Below are positions 42,723-52,289 of a DNA stretch of 64,000 bases, in pieces. The first letter of the stretch is position 1; every line of letters begins with the position of its first letter. Under the pieces are notes generated by a model. The model was given only the letters and a program-made list of their open reading frames with translations, was not told where the DNA came from and did not search any database. Made by a program: the position numbers and the translations under genes. The stretch comes from Rathayibacter rhapontici (lineage in GTDB: Bacteria > Actinomycetota > Actinomycetes > Actinomycetales > Microbacteriaceae): positions 1-64,000 of the forward strand of contig NZ_MUKN01000001.1 of assembly GCF_001995175.1 (NCBI RefSeq), in the 5' to 3' direction.

Positions 42723-44045
42723 ATGACCGACTCCCCGCGCCCCACCTCCGGGCTCTCCCGCCGCACCGTGCTCGCCGGATCCGTCGCCGGCGTCGGCGCC
42801 GCCCTCGCCTTCGCCTCGCCGGCGGCGGCCGCGAACTACACGGCGATTCCCAAGCTTCCCGGTGAGGTGTCGCGGATGGAGACCAAGACTTCTCGCACAG
42901 GGAGGAGGTCGTACGAGGTCGTCGACGTCGTCGTCGCCGGTGACCGCGCCCGTCTGTTCATCCCGCACTCGGCGAAGCCGTCTCTGACCACGGGCCGCGG
43001 ATTCATCTGGTACTTCCACGCCCGCGGCGGCAACCACACAGCGCTCTCCAGCGCCTTCGCGTACACCGCCGACCAGGCGGTGGACAAGGGCATGATCAGC
43101 ATCTGCCCGACCTACGGCGGCAGCATCTGGACCAGCCAGCGCGCGATCGACATCCTCAACGCCGTGGTCAAGTGGGTCACCGGGATCTGGAAGGTCGACG
43201 TCAGCTTCCTCCGCGCCAACTCCGGCGGCGGCCCCCTGATGACCTGGGCCTACGGCAACCGGCTCATCCCCGACATCCGCGGGGCCTATCTCTGCAGCGG
43301 CACCTTCGACATGGTCGAGAAGGCCACGCGCGACCCCGCCACCGTGATGCAGTACTACAACAACGACATGAACCTCGTCGCCGCCACCAACCCGGCACGC
43401 CTCCCTCAGTCCGTGTGGAGGAACACCCGCTTCCGCATCACCGGGTCTCTCGACGACACCGTCGTGCCGTTCGAGAAGCACGGTGTCGTGCTCTACAACC
43501 AGTCACGCCCGGTCGCGAAAGAGGCGACCATCAAGTACCACAGCGGCGAGGGCACCCCGACCGGGCACGTGTTCCCCACCTTCACCAACCAGGACATGCT
43601 CGACCACTTCCAGCGCTGGCTCACCGAAGGACCCGCCGAGGAGGCCCCGGAACCCGCAGTCCCCGGAGCGGGCACCTATCAGAACGGGTCCGCGTTCATC
43701 GCTACCCAGGGCACCTGGTCCACTCTCTCCTCCACCGCCGACAGCGGCGGCAGCATCGCCTACTCCACCACCACCGGGGCGTCGGCGACCCTGAGGTTCA
43801 CCGGCACGAAGGTCAGCTGGGTGAGCCGGAAGACCAGCTCCTCCGGCAGCAACGAGGTCTACATCGACGGGAAGCTCATCACCGTCGTCGACCGCTACAG
43901 CGCTACCACCCGCTACGCGCAGACCGTCTGGACCAGCGGCACCCTCGCCGCCGGCACCCACACCATCATGATCAAGCGCGGCAGCACCAAGAATCCCGCC
44001 TCCACCGGATCGAACATCATCCTCGACGCCTTCATCGTCGGCTGA
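42723..44045 (+). CDS. Secreted alpha/beta-hydrolase-like protein with one C-terminal binding module
   Basis: A 440-residue exported protein. Twin-arginine-like leader 'SRRTVLAGSVAGVGAALAFA' then 'SPAAAA'. The catalytic part (about 38-305) resembles an alpha/beta hydrolase: candidate nucleophile Ser in 'RANSGGGPLMTWAYG', acidic residue in 'GSLDDTVVPFEKHG', His in 'GTPTGHVFPTF'. The Ser motif is not a classical GxSxG. Residues about 310-440 are a beta-sandwich module ('GASATLRFTGTKVSWVSRKT', 'DRYSATTRYAQTVWTSGTLA', 'SNIILDAFIVG') like carbohydrate-binding or galactose-binding-like domains. It is a paralogue of the gene at 44395-47314, arranged tail to tail. Substrate unknown. Confidence 0.75.
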   Translation: MTDSPRPTSGLSRRTVLAGSVAGVGAALAFASPAAAANYTAIPKLPGEVSRMETKTSRTGRRSYEVVDVVVAGDRARLFIPHSAKPSLTTGRGFIWYFHARGGNHTALSSAFAYTADQAVDKGMISICPTYGGSIWTSQRAIDILNAVVKWVTGIWKVDVSFLRANSGGGPLMTWAYGNRLIPDIRGAYLCSGTFDMVEKATRDPATVMQYYNNDMNLVAATNPARLPQSVWRNTRFRITGSLDDTVVPFEKHGVVLYNQSRPVAKEATIKYHSGEGTPTGHVFPTFTNQDMLDHFQRWLTEGPAEEAPEPAVPGAGTYQNGSAFIATQGTWSTLSSTADSGGSIAYSTTTGASATLRFTGTKVSWVSRKTSSSGSNEVYIDGKLITVVDRYSATTRYAQTVWTSGTLAAGTHTIMIKRGSTKNPASTGSNIILDAFIVG

Positions 44046-44394
44046 CACGACGGAGCGACGCGGAGACGAGCGGCGGATCGATGAGGCATCCTCCGGCGCT
44101 CGCACATCGCGTCCAGTGCCGACGAGCTGCGCCTGGATCCGATCCGCGCTCGACGCCCTCCGTCGCGGCCGCTCGCCCAGTCTCGGCTGCTGCATCCGCC
44201 GACCCCGTTCGCGCTTCCAGTGCGGAGCCTTCGTCCGGCCTGACTCGTCACGGGTGCTCGAGGAGGCCGAGCGGGTGTCACGGGTCGTGTGCGACATCGC
44301 TCGGCCCGGATGAGGGCGACCACCGCACTGCATCCAGGTCGTTACCGGAAGAGGGGACCGCCCGTCCCTCGTCCGCTCCGGCGTTCGCCCACGA
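44046..44394. other. Convergent intergenic region without recognised feature
   Basis: 349 nt between the tails of the two paralogous hydrolases. I find no convincing hairpin, gene or repeat. It is less GC-biased in third positions than the flanking genes and may be remnant sequence. Confidence 0.4.
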
Positions 44395-47314
44395 TCACAG
44401 GAGAGCCGATCTCTCGACCGTGTAGAGCTCCTTCACCTGCTCGGCGGTGAGCGCCCGGTCCCAGACGCGGAGTCGCGCGAGAGTTCCCTTGAAGCGGTTG
44501 ATCATCCCTCCGTCGCGACCGACTGCGCCGACGACGAAGTCGCCCGGAGCCGCGTTCAGACCCTCGTCGAAGCGATAGGGGTTCTTGGCGTACGTCGCTC
44601 CGAGCTTGTCGGTGAACTTCGGATAGCCCGTGGCCGTGCCGTCGAGGTACGACACCGCTTCCGCTCCGTCGTACGTGCCGACGTGCAGCTGCCACACGCC
44701 GCGGGTGATGCGCCGGGGCTCGACGGAGTAGTCGCGCGAGAACGGGTAGCCCGGCGTCGGCCCTCCGGTCTTCGAGACGTGCATGCACACCCGCTCCCAG
44801 CCGCCGTACTCCGGCAGGTTGTTGAACAGCGCGTAGGAGCGCAACGGCCCCACGGTGGACTCCTCCCACACGCCGGCGAGGCAGGAGCCGCCGGGGGCGG
44901 AGCTGAGGACCCAGACGGCGATCGTGACCGCTCCCGTCGAGGCGCCGAGATTGAGCGGGCCGAGCTCGCCCTTGGGCACCATCAGATGATCGGTGCTGCC
45001 GTTGAAGGAGACGCCCTCCCCGAACGGGGTGCTGACGCGCTGCGCGCTGGATCCGACGCCCTGCTGGAGGGCGGGAGCTCCGGCCACGGCGGACGCGAAG
45101 GGAGCGCTGCTCTCGGCGAAGGACCACTCGGCGGCCGGGACCGGCACCGTCGTCGCGGGCGCGACGGTGCGTCGCTGACGACGAAGGCGTCGAGGATCAG
45201 AGTGGAGCCCGTGGCCGCCGGATTGCGGGTGGTCCCGCGGGAGATCGTGATTGTGTGAGGTCCGGCCGGCAGCGGGCCGCTGCTCCAGACCGTCTGCTTC
45301 GATCGGGTCGTCGCGCTGTAGCGGTCGACGGAGGCGACCTTCACGCCGTCCAACTCGACCTCGTTGATCCCCGACGAACCCGTCAGACGACTGACCCAGC
45401 TGATGCTCGTACCCGTGAACGCGAACGTCGCCGAGGCGCCCGCCGTGGTCGAGTACGCGATGCTCCCGCCACTGTCCGCCGCCGACCTCAGGGTCGACCA
45501 CGTGCCCGTCGTCGTGATCGCCTCGGACCCGTCCTCGTACGTCCCCGCACCCGGAAGCACCGTCGCGGGCGGCGGCGTCGCGTCGCTGACGACGAACGCG
45601 TCGAGGATCAGAGTCGAGCCCGTGGCCGCAGGATTGCGGGTCGTCCCGCGGGAGATCGTGACCGTGTGAGGTCCGGCCGGCAGCGGGCCGCTGCTCCACA
45701 CTGTCTGCTTCGAACGGGTCGTCGCGCTGTAGCGGTCGACGGACGCGACCTTCACACCGTCGACCAGAACCTCGTTGACGCCCGACGAGCTCGTCAGACG
45801 GCTCACCCAGCTCACGCCCGTGCCCGTGAACGCGAACGTCGCCGAGGCGCCCGCCGTGGTCGAGTACACGATGCTCCCGCCACTGTCCGCCGCCGACTTC
45901 AGCGTCGACCACGTGCCCGTCGTCGTGATCGCCTCGGACCCGTCCTCGTACGTCCCCGCACCTGGAAGCACCGTCGCGGGCGGCGGCGTCGCGTCGCTGA
46001 CGACGAACGCGTCGAGGATCAGAGTCGAGCCCGTGGCCGCAGGATTGCGGGTCGTCCCGCGGGAGATCGTGACCGTGTGAGGTCCGGCCGGCAGCGGGCC
46101 GCTGCTCCAGACCGTCTGCTTCGATCGAGTCGTCGCGCTGTAGCGGTCGACGGAGGCGACCTTCACGCCGTCCAACTCGACCTCGTTGATCCCCGACGAA
46201 CCCGTCAGACGACTGACCCAGCTGATGCCCGTGCCCGTGAACGCGAACGTCGCCGAGCGCCCGCCGTGGTCGAGTACGCGATGCTCCCGCCACTGTCCGC
46301 CGCCGACTTCAGCGTCGACCACGTGCCCGTCGTGACGATCCCCTCGGCGCCGTTCTCGTACGTCCCCGCCCCTGGGAGGACCGCCGCCGGCGGCTCCGCC
46401 TCGGGTACCGGCCCCTCGGCGAGCCAGCGCTGGAAGGTGTCCAGCATGTCCTTGTTCGTGAAGCTCGGGACGGCGTGCCCGCCGGTGCCCTCGCCCGGGT
46501 GGGAGCGGAGGGTCGCCTCCTTCGCGACCGGCAGAGCGGCCGCGTGCAGAGCGGTGCCGTGCTTCGCGAAGGGCACGACGACGTCGTCCGGAGAGCCCGT
46601 GATGCGGAGCCGGGCGTTGCGCCAAACGTCCTGCGGAAGACGAGCAGGATTCGCCGCGACGATGGCTGCGAAGTCGGGGAAGTGCGGAACCACCTTGTCC
46701 GGCTCGCTGGTCGCGCGCTCCTCCAGATCGTAGGAGCTGCTGCTGAGGTAGGCGCCGAGGACCTTCGGGACGAGGCGGTTGGCGTAGGCCCACGCGAGCA
46801 GGGGTCCGCCGCCGGAGTCGGAGCGCAGCAGACTCGCGTCGATGCGCCAGAGGGACGAGGCCCAGGCGGCCACGGCGACCTGGATCTCGAGCGCCCGAGC
46901 GCTCGTCCAGATGCTCCCGCCGTAGGTGGGGCAGATGCTGATGATGCCGCGATCGACGGCCAGATCCGCCGAATAGGCGAAGGCGCTGGAGAGCGCCGTG
47001 TGGGTCCCGTTGCGGGCGTGGTAGTACCAGAGCATCGTCGCTCCGACGCTCTGCGAGGGCGCCGATGCGTGCGGGACGAAGAGTCGGGCACGGTCTCCCG
47101 CGACGACCACGTCGATGATCTCGTAGCGCTTCCTCCCCGTGCGCGACGTGGCGGTCGCCAGGCGGGACACCTCGCCGGGGAGCTTGGGGACCGCTCCGAC
47201 GTCACCCGCGGCGAGCGCCGGAGCAGCGAAGACGACGGCACCCGCGCCGGCCAGAGAGCCTGCGAGGATCGCCCGCCTGGACACAGCGGAGAGAGCCTTC
47301 GGAGGAGTGGTCAT
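44395..47314 (-). pseudogene. Large secreted hydrolase with three tandem modules and LamG-like domain, two frameshifts as read
   Basis: Start ATG 47314 with GGAAGG upstream; twin-arginine-like leader 'SRRAILAGSLAGAGAVVFAA'. Order in the restored protein (about 973 residues): hydrolase domain paralogous to 42723-44045 (Ser in 'LRSDSGGGPLLAWAYA', Asp in 'GSPDDVVVPFAKHG', His in 'GTGGHAVPSF'); three 137-residue beta modules ('GASATFAFTGTGISWVSRLT', 'DRYSATTRSKQTVWSSGPLP', 'TGSTLILDAFVVSDA'); and a C-terminal concanavalin/LamG-like domain ('VSFNGSTDHLMVPKGELG', 'RFKGTLARLRVWDRALTAEQ'). Breaks lie near 46257 and 45168. The first is proven by comparison: sister modules have 'gccgaggcgcc' where this copy has 'gccgagcgcc'. 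Possibly a polysaccharide-attached esterase or depolymerase; unproven. Confidence 0.75.
45171..46375 (-). repeat. Three 411-bp tandem coding repeats
   Basis: Copies begin at 45171, 45582 and 45993 (spacing exactly 411 bp = 137 codons), differing by only scattered substitutions. They encode the beta modules of the large hydrolase. High DNA identity implies recent amplification or ongoing gene conversion and makes the region prone to assembly collapse. Confidence 0.9.
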
Positions 47315-47585
47315 CGCTGTCGAGCCTTCCGGTCGTCTCTCCGCGAGGACGATGTTCGACACGAGAGGAGGGGGGTCGCAGATACCGACGGACGGCGGGA
47401 AAGCCCTGTCCATCATCTGTCGTAGAGAGTCTAGGTGGAGAGGACGTCGGGTGTCAGCCCGGAGAGACATCGTGTCCTCACCTGATCACGGACGCCTCCG
47501 TCCGCCGGCCTCCTCCGCATCCTCGGGATGGTGCCAGGGCCCCGCTCCCTCTCGGGCACTGAGCCGTTCCGCTCACCGAAGCGCT

Positions 47586-47613
47586 TCCCGCGGACCTCGA
47601 TGGATCCGCGGGA
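47586..47613 (-). terminator. Hairpin after the LysR-type gene
   Basis: TCCCGCGGA (47586-47594) pairs with TCCGCGGGA (47605-47613), 8 nt past the LysR stop on the minus strand. The remainder of the 306-nt gap 47315-47620 holds only the presumed promoter and leader of the large hydrolase gene. Confidence 0.6.
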
Positions 47614-47620
47614 TCGCACC

Positions 47621-48585
47621 CTACGAGCGCAGCGCGCCCCGCTCGGCCGATGCCCGCCCCTCCGCCACCCGCATCGTCCCGCCCGCCTGCGCCGCGAACG
47701 CCCGAGCGGTCGCCGCGATCGTCCGCTGCATCACCCGCACGGCCGCCGTCGGCTCCAGATCAGCCGGCCGCGCCAGGCTGATGGTCCGGGTCAGCCGCGT
47801 CGGCTCCTCGATCCGCAGAGACCGCAGCCCCGGCCGCCCCTGCAGCACCATCGCCGGCACGATCGCGACGCCCAGGCCCCGCTCGGCGAAGCGCAGCACC
47901 GCATCCATCTCCGCTCCCTCCAGCACCACGTCGGGCGTGAGACCGGCCGCCGAGAACGCCGCGTCGGTCGTGCGGCGCAGGTCGTAGCTCGAGTTGAAGA
48001 CGATCTGCGGCAGACGGGCCACGGCCGCCAGATCGAGCGCGCCCGACTCGGCCAACGCCGGCTCGGCGGCCGACGAGACCACGACGAGCTCCTCGACGAG
48101 CAGCGGAGTCACGGTGAAGGCGCCGAGGGCCGCCGCGGTGGACGTCGTCACGAGTGCGAGGTCGAGCTCGCCCCGAGCGAGCCGGTCGAAGAGGCTGCGC
48201 GAGCCGTCCTCGGCGAGGTGCAGCTCGATGGCGGGGTGCGCCGCGTGGAACGCGTGCAGCACCTCGGCGACGAGGCTGATGCAGAGCGTCGGAGTCGCGC
48301 CGAACCGCACCCGGCCGCGCTCGAGCCCGGCCAGCTCCGCCAGCTCGCGGCGCACCGACTCGGCGTCGGCGAGCATGCGGCGCGCGAGCGGCAGGAGGAG
48401 CTCGCCCGCCGAGGTGAGCGTGTTGCCCGCGCGGGACCGGTGGAACAGCTCCGACCCCAGATCCTGCTCCAGCGCGGAGATTTGGCGGCTCAACGAGGCT
48501 GCGCCAGGTGCAGCGACTCGGCCGCTCGGGTGAAGCTGCCCGAGCGTGCGATCTCGACGAATCCGGTCAGCTGCTCGAAGTTCAT
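47621..48585 (-). pseudogene. LysR-family regulator, one frameshift in the HTH as read
   Basis: From ATG 48585 the frame reads 'MNFEQLTGFVEIARSGSFTR', 'AAESLHLAQP' and then stops. One extra C near 48499 ('gcagcc-tcgttg') gives the canonical 'AQPSLSRQISALEQDLGSEL'. The co-inducer domain follows ('GRVRFGATPTLCISLVAEVL'). Length 965 is one base short of a multiple of three; restored 321 residues. Divergent from the flavoprotein at 48662, its probable target, as is usual for LysR genes. Confidence 0.85.
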
Positions 48586-48661
48586 CAACATAGCCTAAGC
48601 GCATCGCCAGCAGCCGGAAGATGCATTGGAGTAATACGAGCGGGATACCTAGCGTGGAGGC

Positions 48662-50410
48662 ATGACCACTTCAGCGACCACCACCCCGGAGCGCCGGATC
48701 TCCACCTCCGTCCTCGTCATCGGCACCGGAGGCTCGGGCCTGCGCGCCGCGATCGAGCTGGCCGAGGCCGGCGTCGACGTCCTCGCGCTGGGCAAGCGCT
48801 CGAAGTCCGACGCCCACACCTCGCTCGCCGCCGGCGGCATCAACGCGGCCCTCGCCACGATGGACCCCGACGACAGCTGGCAGCAGCACGCCGCCGACAC
48901 CATCACCGAGTCGTACCTGCTCGCGAACCCGCACACCGTCGAGATCGTCACGAAGAACGCCGCCCGCGGCATCCAGGACCTCGAGCGCTACGGCATGCCG
49001 TTCGCCCGCGAGGACGACGGCCGAATCTCGCAGCGCTTCTTCGGCGCGCACACCTACCGCCGCACCGCCTTCGCGGGCGACTACACCGGCCTCGAGATCC
49101 AGCGCACGCTCGTGAACCGCGCCGCCCAGCTCGAGATCCCGATCCTCGACACCGTCTACGTCACGCGCATCCTCGTCAACGACGACGGAGCCGTCTTCGG
49201 CGCCTACGGCTTCGACCTCGTCGACGGCACCCGCTACCTCATCCACGCCGACGCGGTGATCCTCGCCGCGGGCGGCCACAACCGCATCTGGCGCCGCACC
49301 TCCTCGCGCCGCGACGAGAACACGGGCGACTCGTTCCGCCTGGCCGTCGAGGCCGGCGGCCGCCTGCGCGACCCCGAGCTGGTGCAGTTCCACCCGTCGG
49401 GCATCATCGAGCCCGAGAACGCCGCCGGCACCCTCATCTCGGAGGCGGCGCGCGGCGAGGGCGGCATCCTCCGCAACGGCCTCGGCGAGCGGTTCATGCA
49501 CGAGTACGACCCCGAGCGGCTCGAGCTCTCGACCCGCGACCGCGTCGCGCTGGCCTGCTACACCGAGATCAAGGAGGGTCGCGGCACGCCGAACGGCGGA
49601 GTCTGGCTCGACGTCTCGCACCTGCCGCGCGAGACGATCATGACCCGCCTCCCCCGCGTCTACCAGACGATGCTCGAGCTGCAGATGCTCGACATCACGA
49701 CGGACCCGATCGAGATCGCGCCGACCGCGCACTACTCGATGGGCGGCGTCTGGGTCCGCTCGGACGACCACAGCACCGACGTCCCCGGCCTCTACGCCAT
49801 CGGCGAGGCGTCCAGCGGTCTGCACGGCGCGAACCGGCTCGGCGGCAACTCGCTGATCGAGCTGCTCGTCTTCGGCCGCATCGTCGGACAGGCCGCCGCG
49901 GAGTACTCCGCCTCGCTCACCGCGCAGACCCGCTCGGCGGCGTCGCTGCAGGTCGCCCGCGACGAGATCGCCGACCTTCTCGCCGCCGACGGCACCGAGA
50001 ACGTCCGCGCCCTGCAGCGCGCCATCCGCAACACGATGACCGAGCGCGCCGGAGTCGTCCGCGACGAGGCGGGCCTGCTCGCCGGCCTCGCCGAGCTCGA
50101 CGCGATCGAGGCGCGCATCGCCGACATCGGCGTGCACCCCGACATCGCCGGCTTCCAGGACCTCGCGCACGCCTTCGACCTCAAGTCCGCCGCCATGGCC
50201 GCCCGCGCCACCCTCGAGGCCGCCCTCGAGCGCCGCGAGAGCCGCGGCTGCCACAACCGCAGCGACTACCCGGACCTCGACCCGGCTCTGCAGGTCAACC
50301 TGGTCTGGTCTCCCACCACCGGCATCACCCGCGAGGAGATCCCGGCGATCCCGGAGGAGATCGAGTCCCTCGTCCGCGAGGTGGCCACCGCGGGCAAGCT
50401 GCTCGAGTAG
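48662..50410 (+). CDS. FAD-dependent SdhA/FrdA/NadB-family oxidoreductase
   Basis: A 582-residue flavoprotein. Dinucleotide motif 'VLVIGTGGSGLRAAIELAEA' near residues 17-36; 'DAHTSLAAGGINAAL' (His position used for covalent FAD in SdhA); substrate-site motifs 'ELVQFHPSGI', 'ISEAARGEGGILRN', 'HYSMGGVWV' and the catalytic Arg region 'LHGANRLGGNSLIEL'. The helical C-terminal domain is complete. There is no iron-sulphur or membrane subunit gene beside it, so it is not an obvious respiratory complex; a soluble fumarate reductase-like or L-aspartate-oxidase-like enzyme is possible. Divergent LysR regulator and a strong terminator indicate an independent unit. Confidence 0.85.
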   Translation: MTTSATTTPERRISTSVLVIGTGGSGLRAAIELAEAGVDVLALGKRSKSDAHTSLAAGGINAALATMDPDDSWQQHAADTITESYLLANPHTVEIVTKNAARGIQDLERYGMPFAREDDGRISQRFFGAHTYRRTAFAGDYTGLEIQRTLVNRAAQLEIPILDTVYVTRILVNDDGAVFGAYGFDLVDGTRYLIHADAVILAAGGHNRIWRRTSSRRDENTGDSFRLAVEAGGRLRDPELVQFHPSGIIEPENAAGTLISEAARGEGGILRNGLGERFMHEYDPERLELSTRDRVALACYTEIKEGRGTPNGGVWLDVSHLPRETIMTRLPRVYQTMLELQMLDITTDPIEIAPTAHYSMGGVWVRSDDHSTDVPGLYAIGEASSGLHGANRLGGNSLIELLVFGRIVGQAAAEYSASLTAQTRSAASLQVARDEIADLLAADGTENVRALQRAIRNTMTERAGVVRDEAGLLAGLAELDAIEARIADIGVHPDIAGFQDLAHAFDLKSAAMAARATLEAALERRESRGCHNRSDYPDLDPALQVNLVWSPTTGITREEIPAIPEEIESLVREVATAGKLLE

Positions 50411-50424
50411 CCGGGCGCGCCCCC

Positions 50425-50464
50425 GCACGACGCCGGCCCGGCGCAGGACGGGCCGGCGTCGTGC
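50425..50464 (+). terminator. Strong hairpin terminator after the flavoprotein gene
   Basis: GCACGACGCCGGCCC (50425-50439) pairs perfectly with GGGCCGGCGTCGTGC (50450-50464), 15 bp with a 10-nt loop, 14 nt past the stop. Confidence 0.8.
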
Positions 50465-50541
50465 CGTCTCAGCGCGGCAGCACGCCGTCCGCGCTCCGCC
50501 GCTCCGGATGCCGACCCTCGACCCGGTGCCGGTACCCGCTG

Positions 50542-51045
50542 TCACTCCTCCGGCATCGAGAAGTCCGCGAAGTCGAACCCCGGCGACACCAGGCAGCTCA
50601 CCACCGCGTCCTCCGTCGAGGGCAGCGTCCGCTGCCACACGTCCGCCGGCACGAGCGCCTGCACCGCAAGCCCGTCGACCGCCGACCCCAGCAGCACGGT
50701 CCCGCCGTCCACCGGCTCCTCGCCGTTCCCGCCGAACTGCAGCGCCACCCGCCCCGGTCCGTTCCAGATCCAGGTCTCGGCCGACGACACCCGGTGCCAC
50801 GCGGAGCTCTCGCCGGCGGGCAGCAGGAACACGATCAGCGTCGCCGCCGGCCGCTTCCGCACCGAGCCGTCGGGCGCCGTGAGCGTCAACCGCTCCGGAG
50901 ACGTCCACGTGCGCCGGTACCAGCCGCCCTCCGGATGCGGCTCCAGACCCATCGCAGCGGCGAGCGCCGGCCGCCGCACGCTCTCGAGCACGCGTCCGTC
51001 CACGCTCAGCCGGTCCACCAGCTCGCCCGTCAGCTCCGCGCCCAT
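50542..51045 (-). CDS. Cupin (DUF985-type) protein, last gene of the ECF operon
   Basis: A 167-residue cupin. Family motifs: 'LEPHPEGGWYRRTW', 'LIVFLLPAGESSAWHRVSSA', 'ETWIWNGPGRVAL' and C-terminal 'VVSCLVSPGFDFADFSM', as in the cupin_5/DUF985 family. His in 'SAWHRV' and nearby acidic residues could bind metal. Its ATG (51045) overlaps the amidohydrolase end by 16 nt, so it is the seventh gene of the unit starting at 57352. The enzymatic role is unknown. Confidence 0.82.
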   Translation of the reverse strand: MGAELTGELVDRLSVDGRVLESVRRPALAAAMGLEPHPEGGWYRRTWTSPERLTLTAPDGSVRKRPAATLIVFLLPAGESSAWHRVSSAETWIWNGPGRVALQFGGNGEEPVDGGTVLLGSAVDGLAVQALVPADVWQRTLPSTEDAVVSCLVSPGFDFADFSMPEE

Positions 51046-52289
51046 CGGACCTCCCCCGAGATGATCGTGGCGAGGGCCGTGCCCTCACCCGCCTCCACTA
51101 TCGCGGCCACCAGGTCGTCCGCGGTCGCGGCGCTCACCTCGAGCACCGCGAGATCGGCGAGAGCGCCCGGCACCAGCGCGCCGAAGGACTCCGCCGCTCC
51201 CATCGCCACCGCCCCGCCCCGGGTCGCCGCGTGCAGGAGCCGCGAGTGCAGGTCCCGTCCCGTGTAGCCCTGCGCGCGCGCGATGCGGTGCAGCTCGCCG
51301 ACGTCCCCGAGCAGATCCAGGGACGGAGTCGACGAGAGCGAGTCCGTGCCGACCGCGATCGCGTTGCCCTCGCGCAGGTAGTCGGCGACCGGCGCCTCGT
51401 CGAGGCCGATCACCGCGTTGGAGCGCGGGCACAGGGCCACCGAGGTGCCGGTCCGCCGCAGCGCCGCGCGATCCTCGGCGTCGACGTAGACGCCGTGCGC
51501 GATGTGCACGTCGTCGCCCAGCGCGCCGATCGTCTCGGCGTACGCGACCGGACGCAGCGCGCTGCCGCCGTTGCGCAGCAGGTGGAAGCCGTCGTAGCCC
51601 CAGCGTCGCCACTGCTCCGCGAGCGCACCGCGGCCGTGCATCGTGTACTCCGCCTCCCACGCCGACTCCGCCAGGTGCAGGTGCCGGCGGACGCCGAGCT
51701 CCTGCGACAACCCGGTCAGATCGCTGAGCACGGGGGTGTCGAGCGAGTAGGGAGCGTGCGGCGACAGGCCGATGCGGGCGACCCCGGAGGTGCGCACGAG
51801 CTCCGCGGTGATCGCCCGGCCACTGCCGCGCCAGTCGTCCTCCAGGAGGCTCATCAGCTCCCAGTAGGCGATGCCGTGCACGCGGCCCGCCTCGAGCACG
51901 TCGAGCGCCTCGAGGTCGGTGACGATGTCGGCGATCGCGGTGGTGCCCGTCGAGACGGCGATCGCCAGTCCCTCCGCCGCCGACGCGGCCCAGTCGTGCT
52001 GCTGCTCGTAGACGATCTGGAACGCCCGCGACCAGTCCTCGAACCCGTCGTAGCGGCCGGCGCCGACGGCCGCCATGCAGGTGTACTGCAGGTGCGAGTG
52101 CGCGTTGACGAGACCCGGAGTGATCGCACCGGCCCACTCGCGCACCCGGTCCGCTCCCTCGGCGAGGACCTCGTCCCTCGGGCCGACCGCGACGATCCGC
52201 TCGCCGCGCACCGCCACGGCGCCGCCGCGGATCGGCTCGCCCGCCACCGGCACCACCCAGGGCGCCAGGTGCACCTCGACGCCGGTCAC
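51030..52289 (-). CDS. Amidohydrolase/deaminase of the ECF operon
   Basis: A 419-residue metal-dependent amidohydrolase of the chlorohydrolase/MtaD-type group. Metal ligands: 'GLVNAHSHLQYTCM' (HxH), His in 'HLHLAESAWEAEY', His in 'DDVHIAHGVYV' and Asp in 'AVGTDSLSSTPSLDLL'; substrate-side 'IGLSPHAPYSLDTP'. Relatives deaminate adenine-containing nucleosides such as SAH or methylthioadenosine, or other heterocycles. GTG 52289 overlaps the EcfT stop (GTGA). Its presence with an SAHase-like protein and an importer suggests salvage of a nucleoside or thio-nucleoside; the exact substrate is inference. Confidence 0.85.
   Translation of the reverse strand: MTGVEVHLAPWVVPVAGEPIRGGAVAVRGERIVAVGPRDEVLAEGADRVREWAGAITPGLVNAHSHLQYTCMAAVGAGRYDGFEDWSRAFQIVYEQQHDWAASAAEGLAIAVSTGTTAIADIVTDLEALDVLEAGRVHGIAYWELMSLLEDDWRGSGRAITAELVRTSGVARIGLSPHAPYSLDTPVLSDLTGLSQELGVRRHLHLAESAWEAEYTMHGRGALAEQWRRWGYDGFHLLRNGGSALRPVAYAETIGALGDDVHIAHGVYVDAEDRAALRRTGTSVALCPRSNAVIGLDEAPVADYLREGNAIAVGTDSLSSTPSLDLLGDVGELHRIARAQGYTGRDLHSRLLHAATRGGAVAMGAAESFGALVPGALADLAVLEVSAATADDLVAAIVEAGEGTALATIISGEVRWARS

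Noticed and set aside
48508-51267. 919-codon plus-strand frame across the flavoprotein gene
   Set aside because: Arg/Pro/Ala-rich shadow of the real +2-shifted flavoprotein gene, which has intact FAD motifs.
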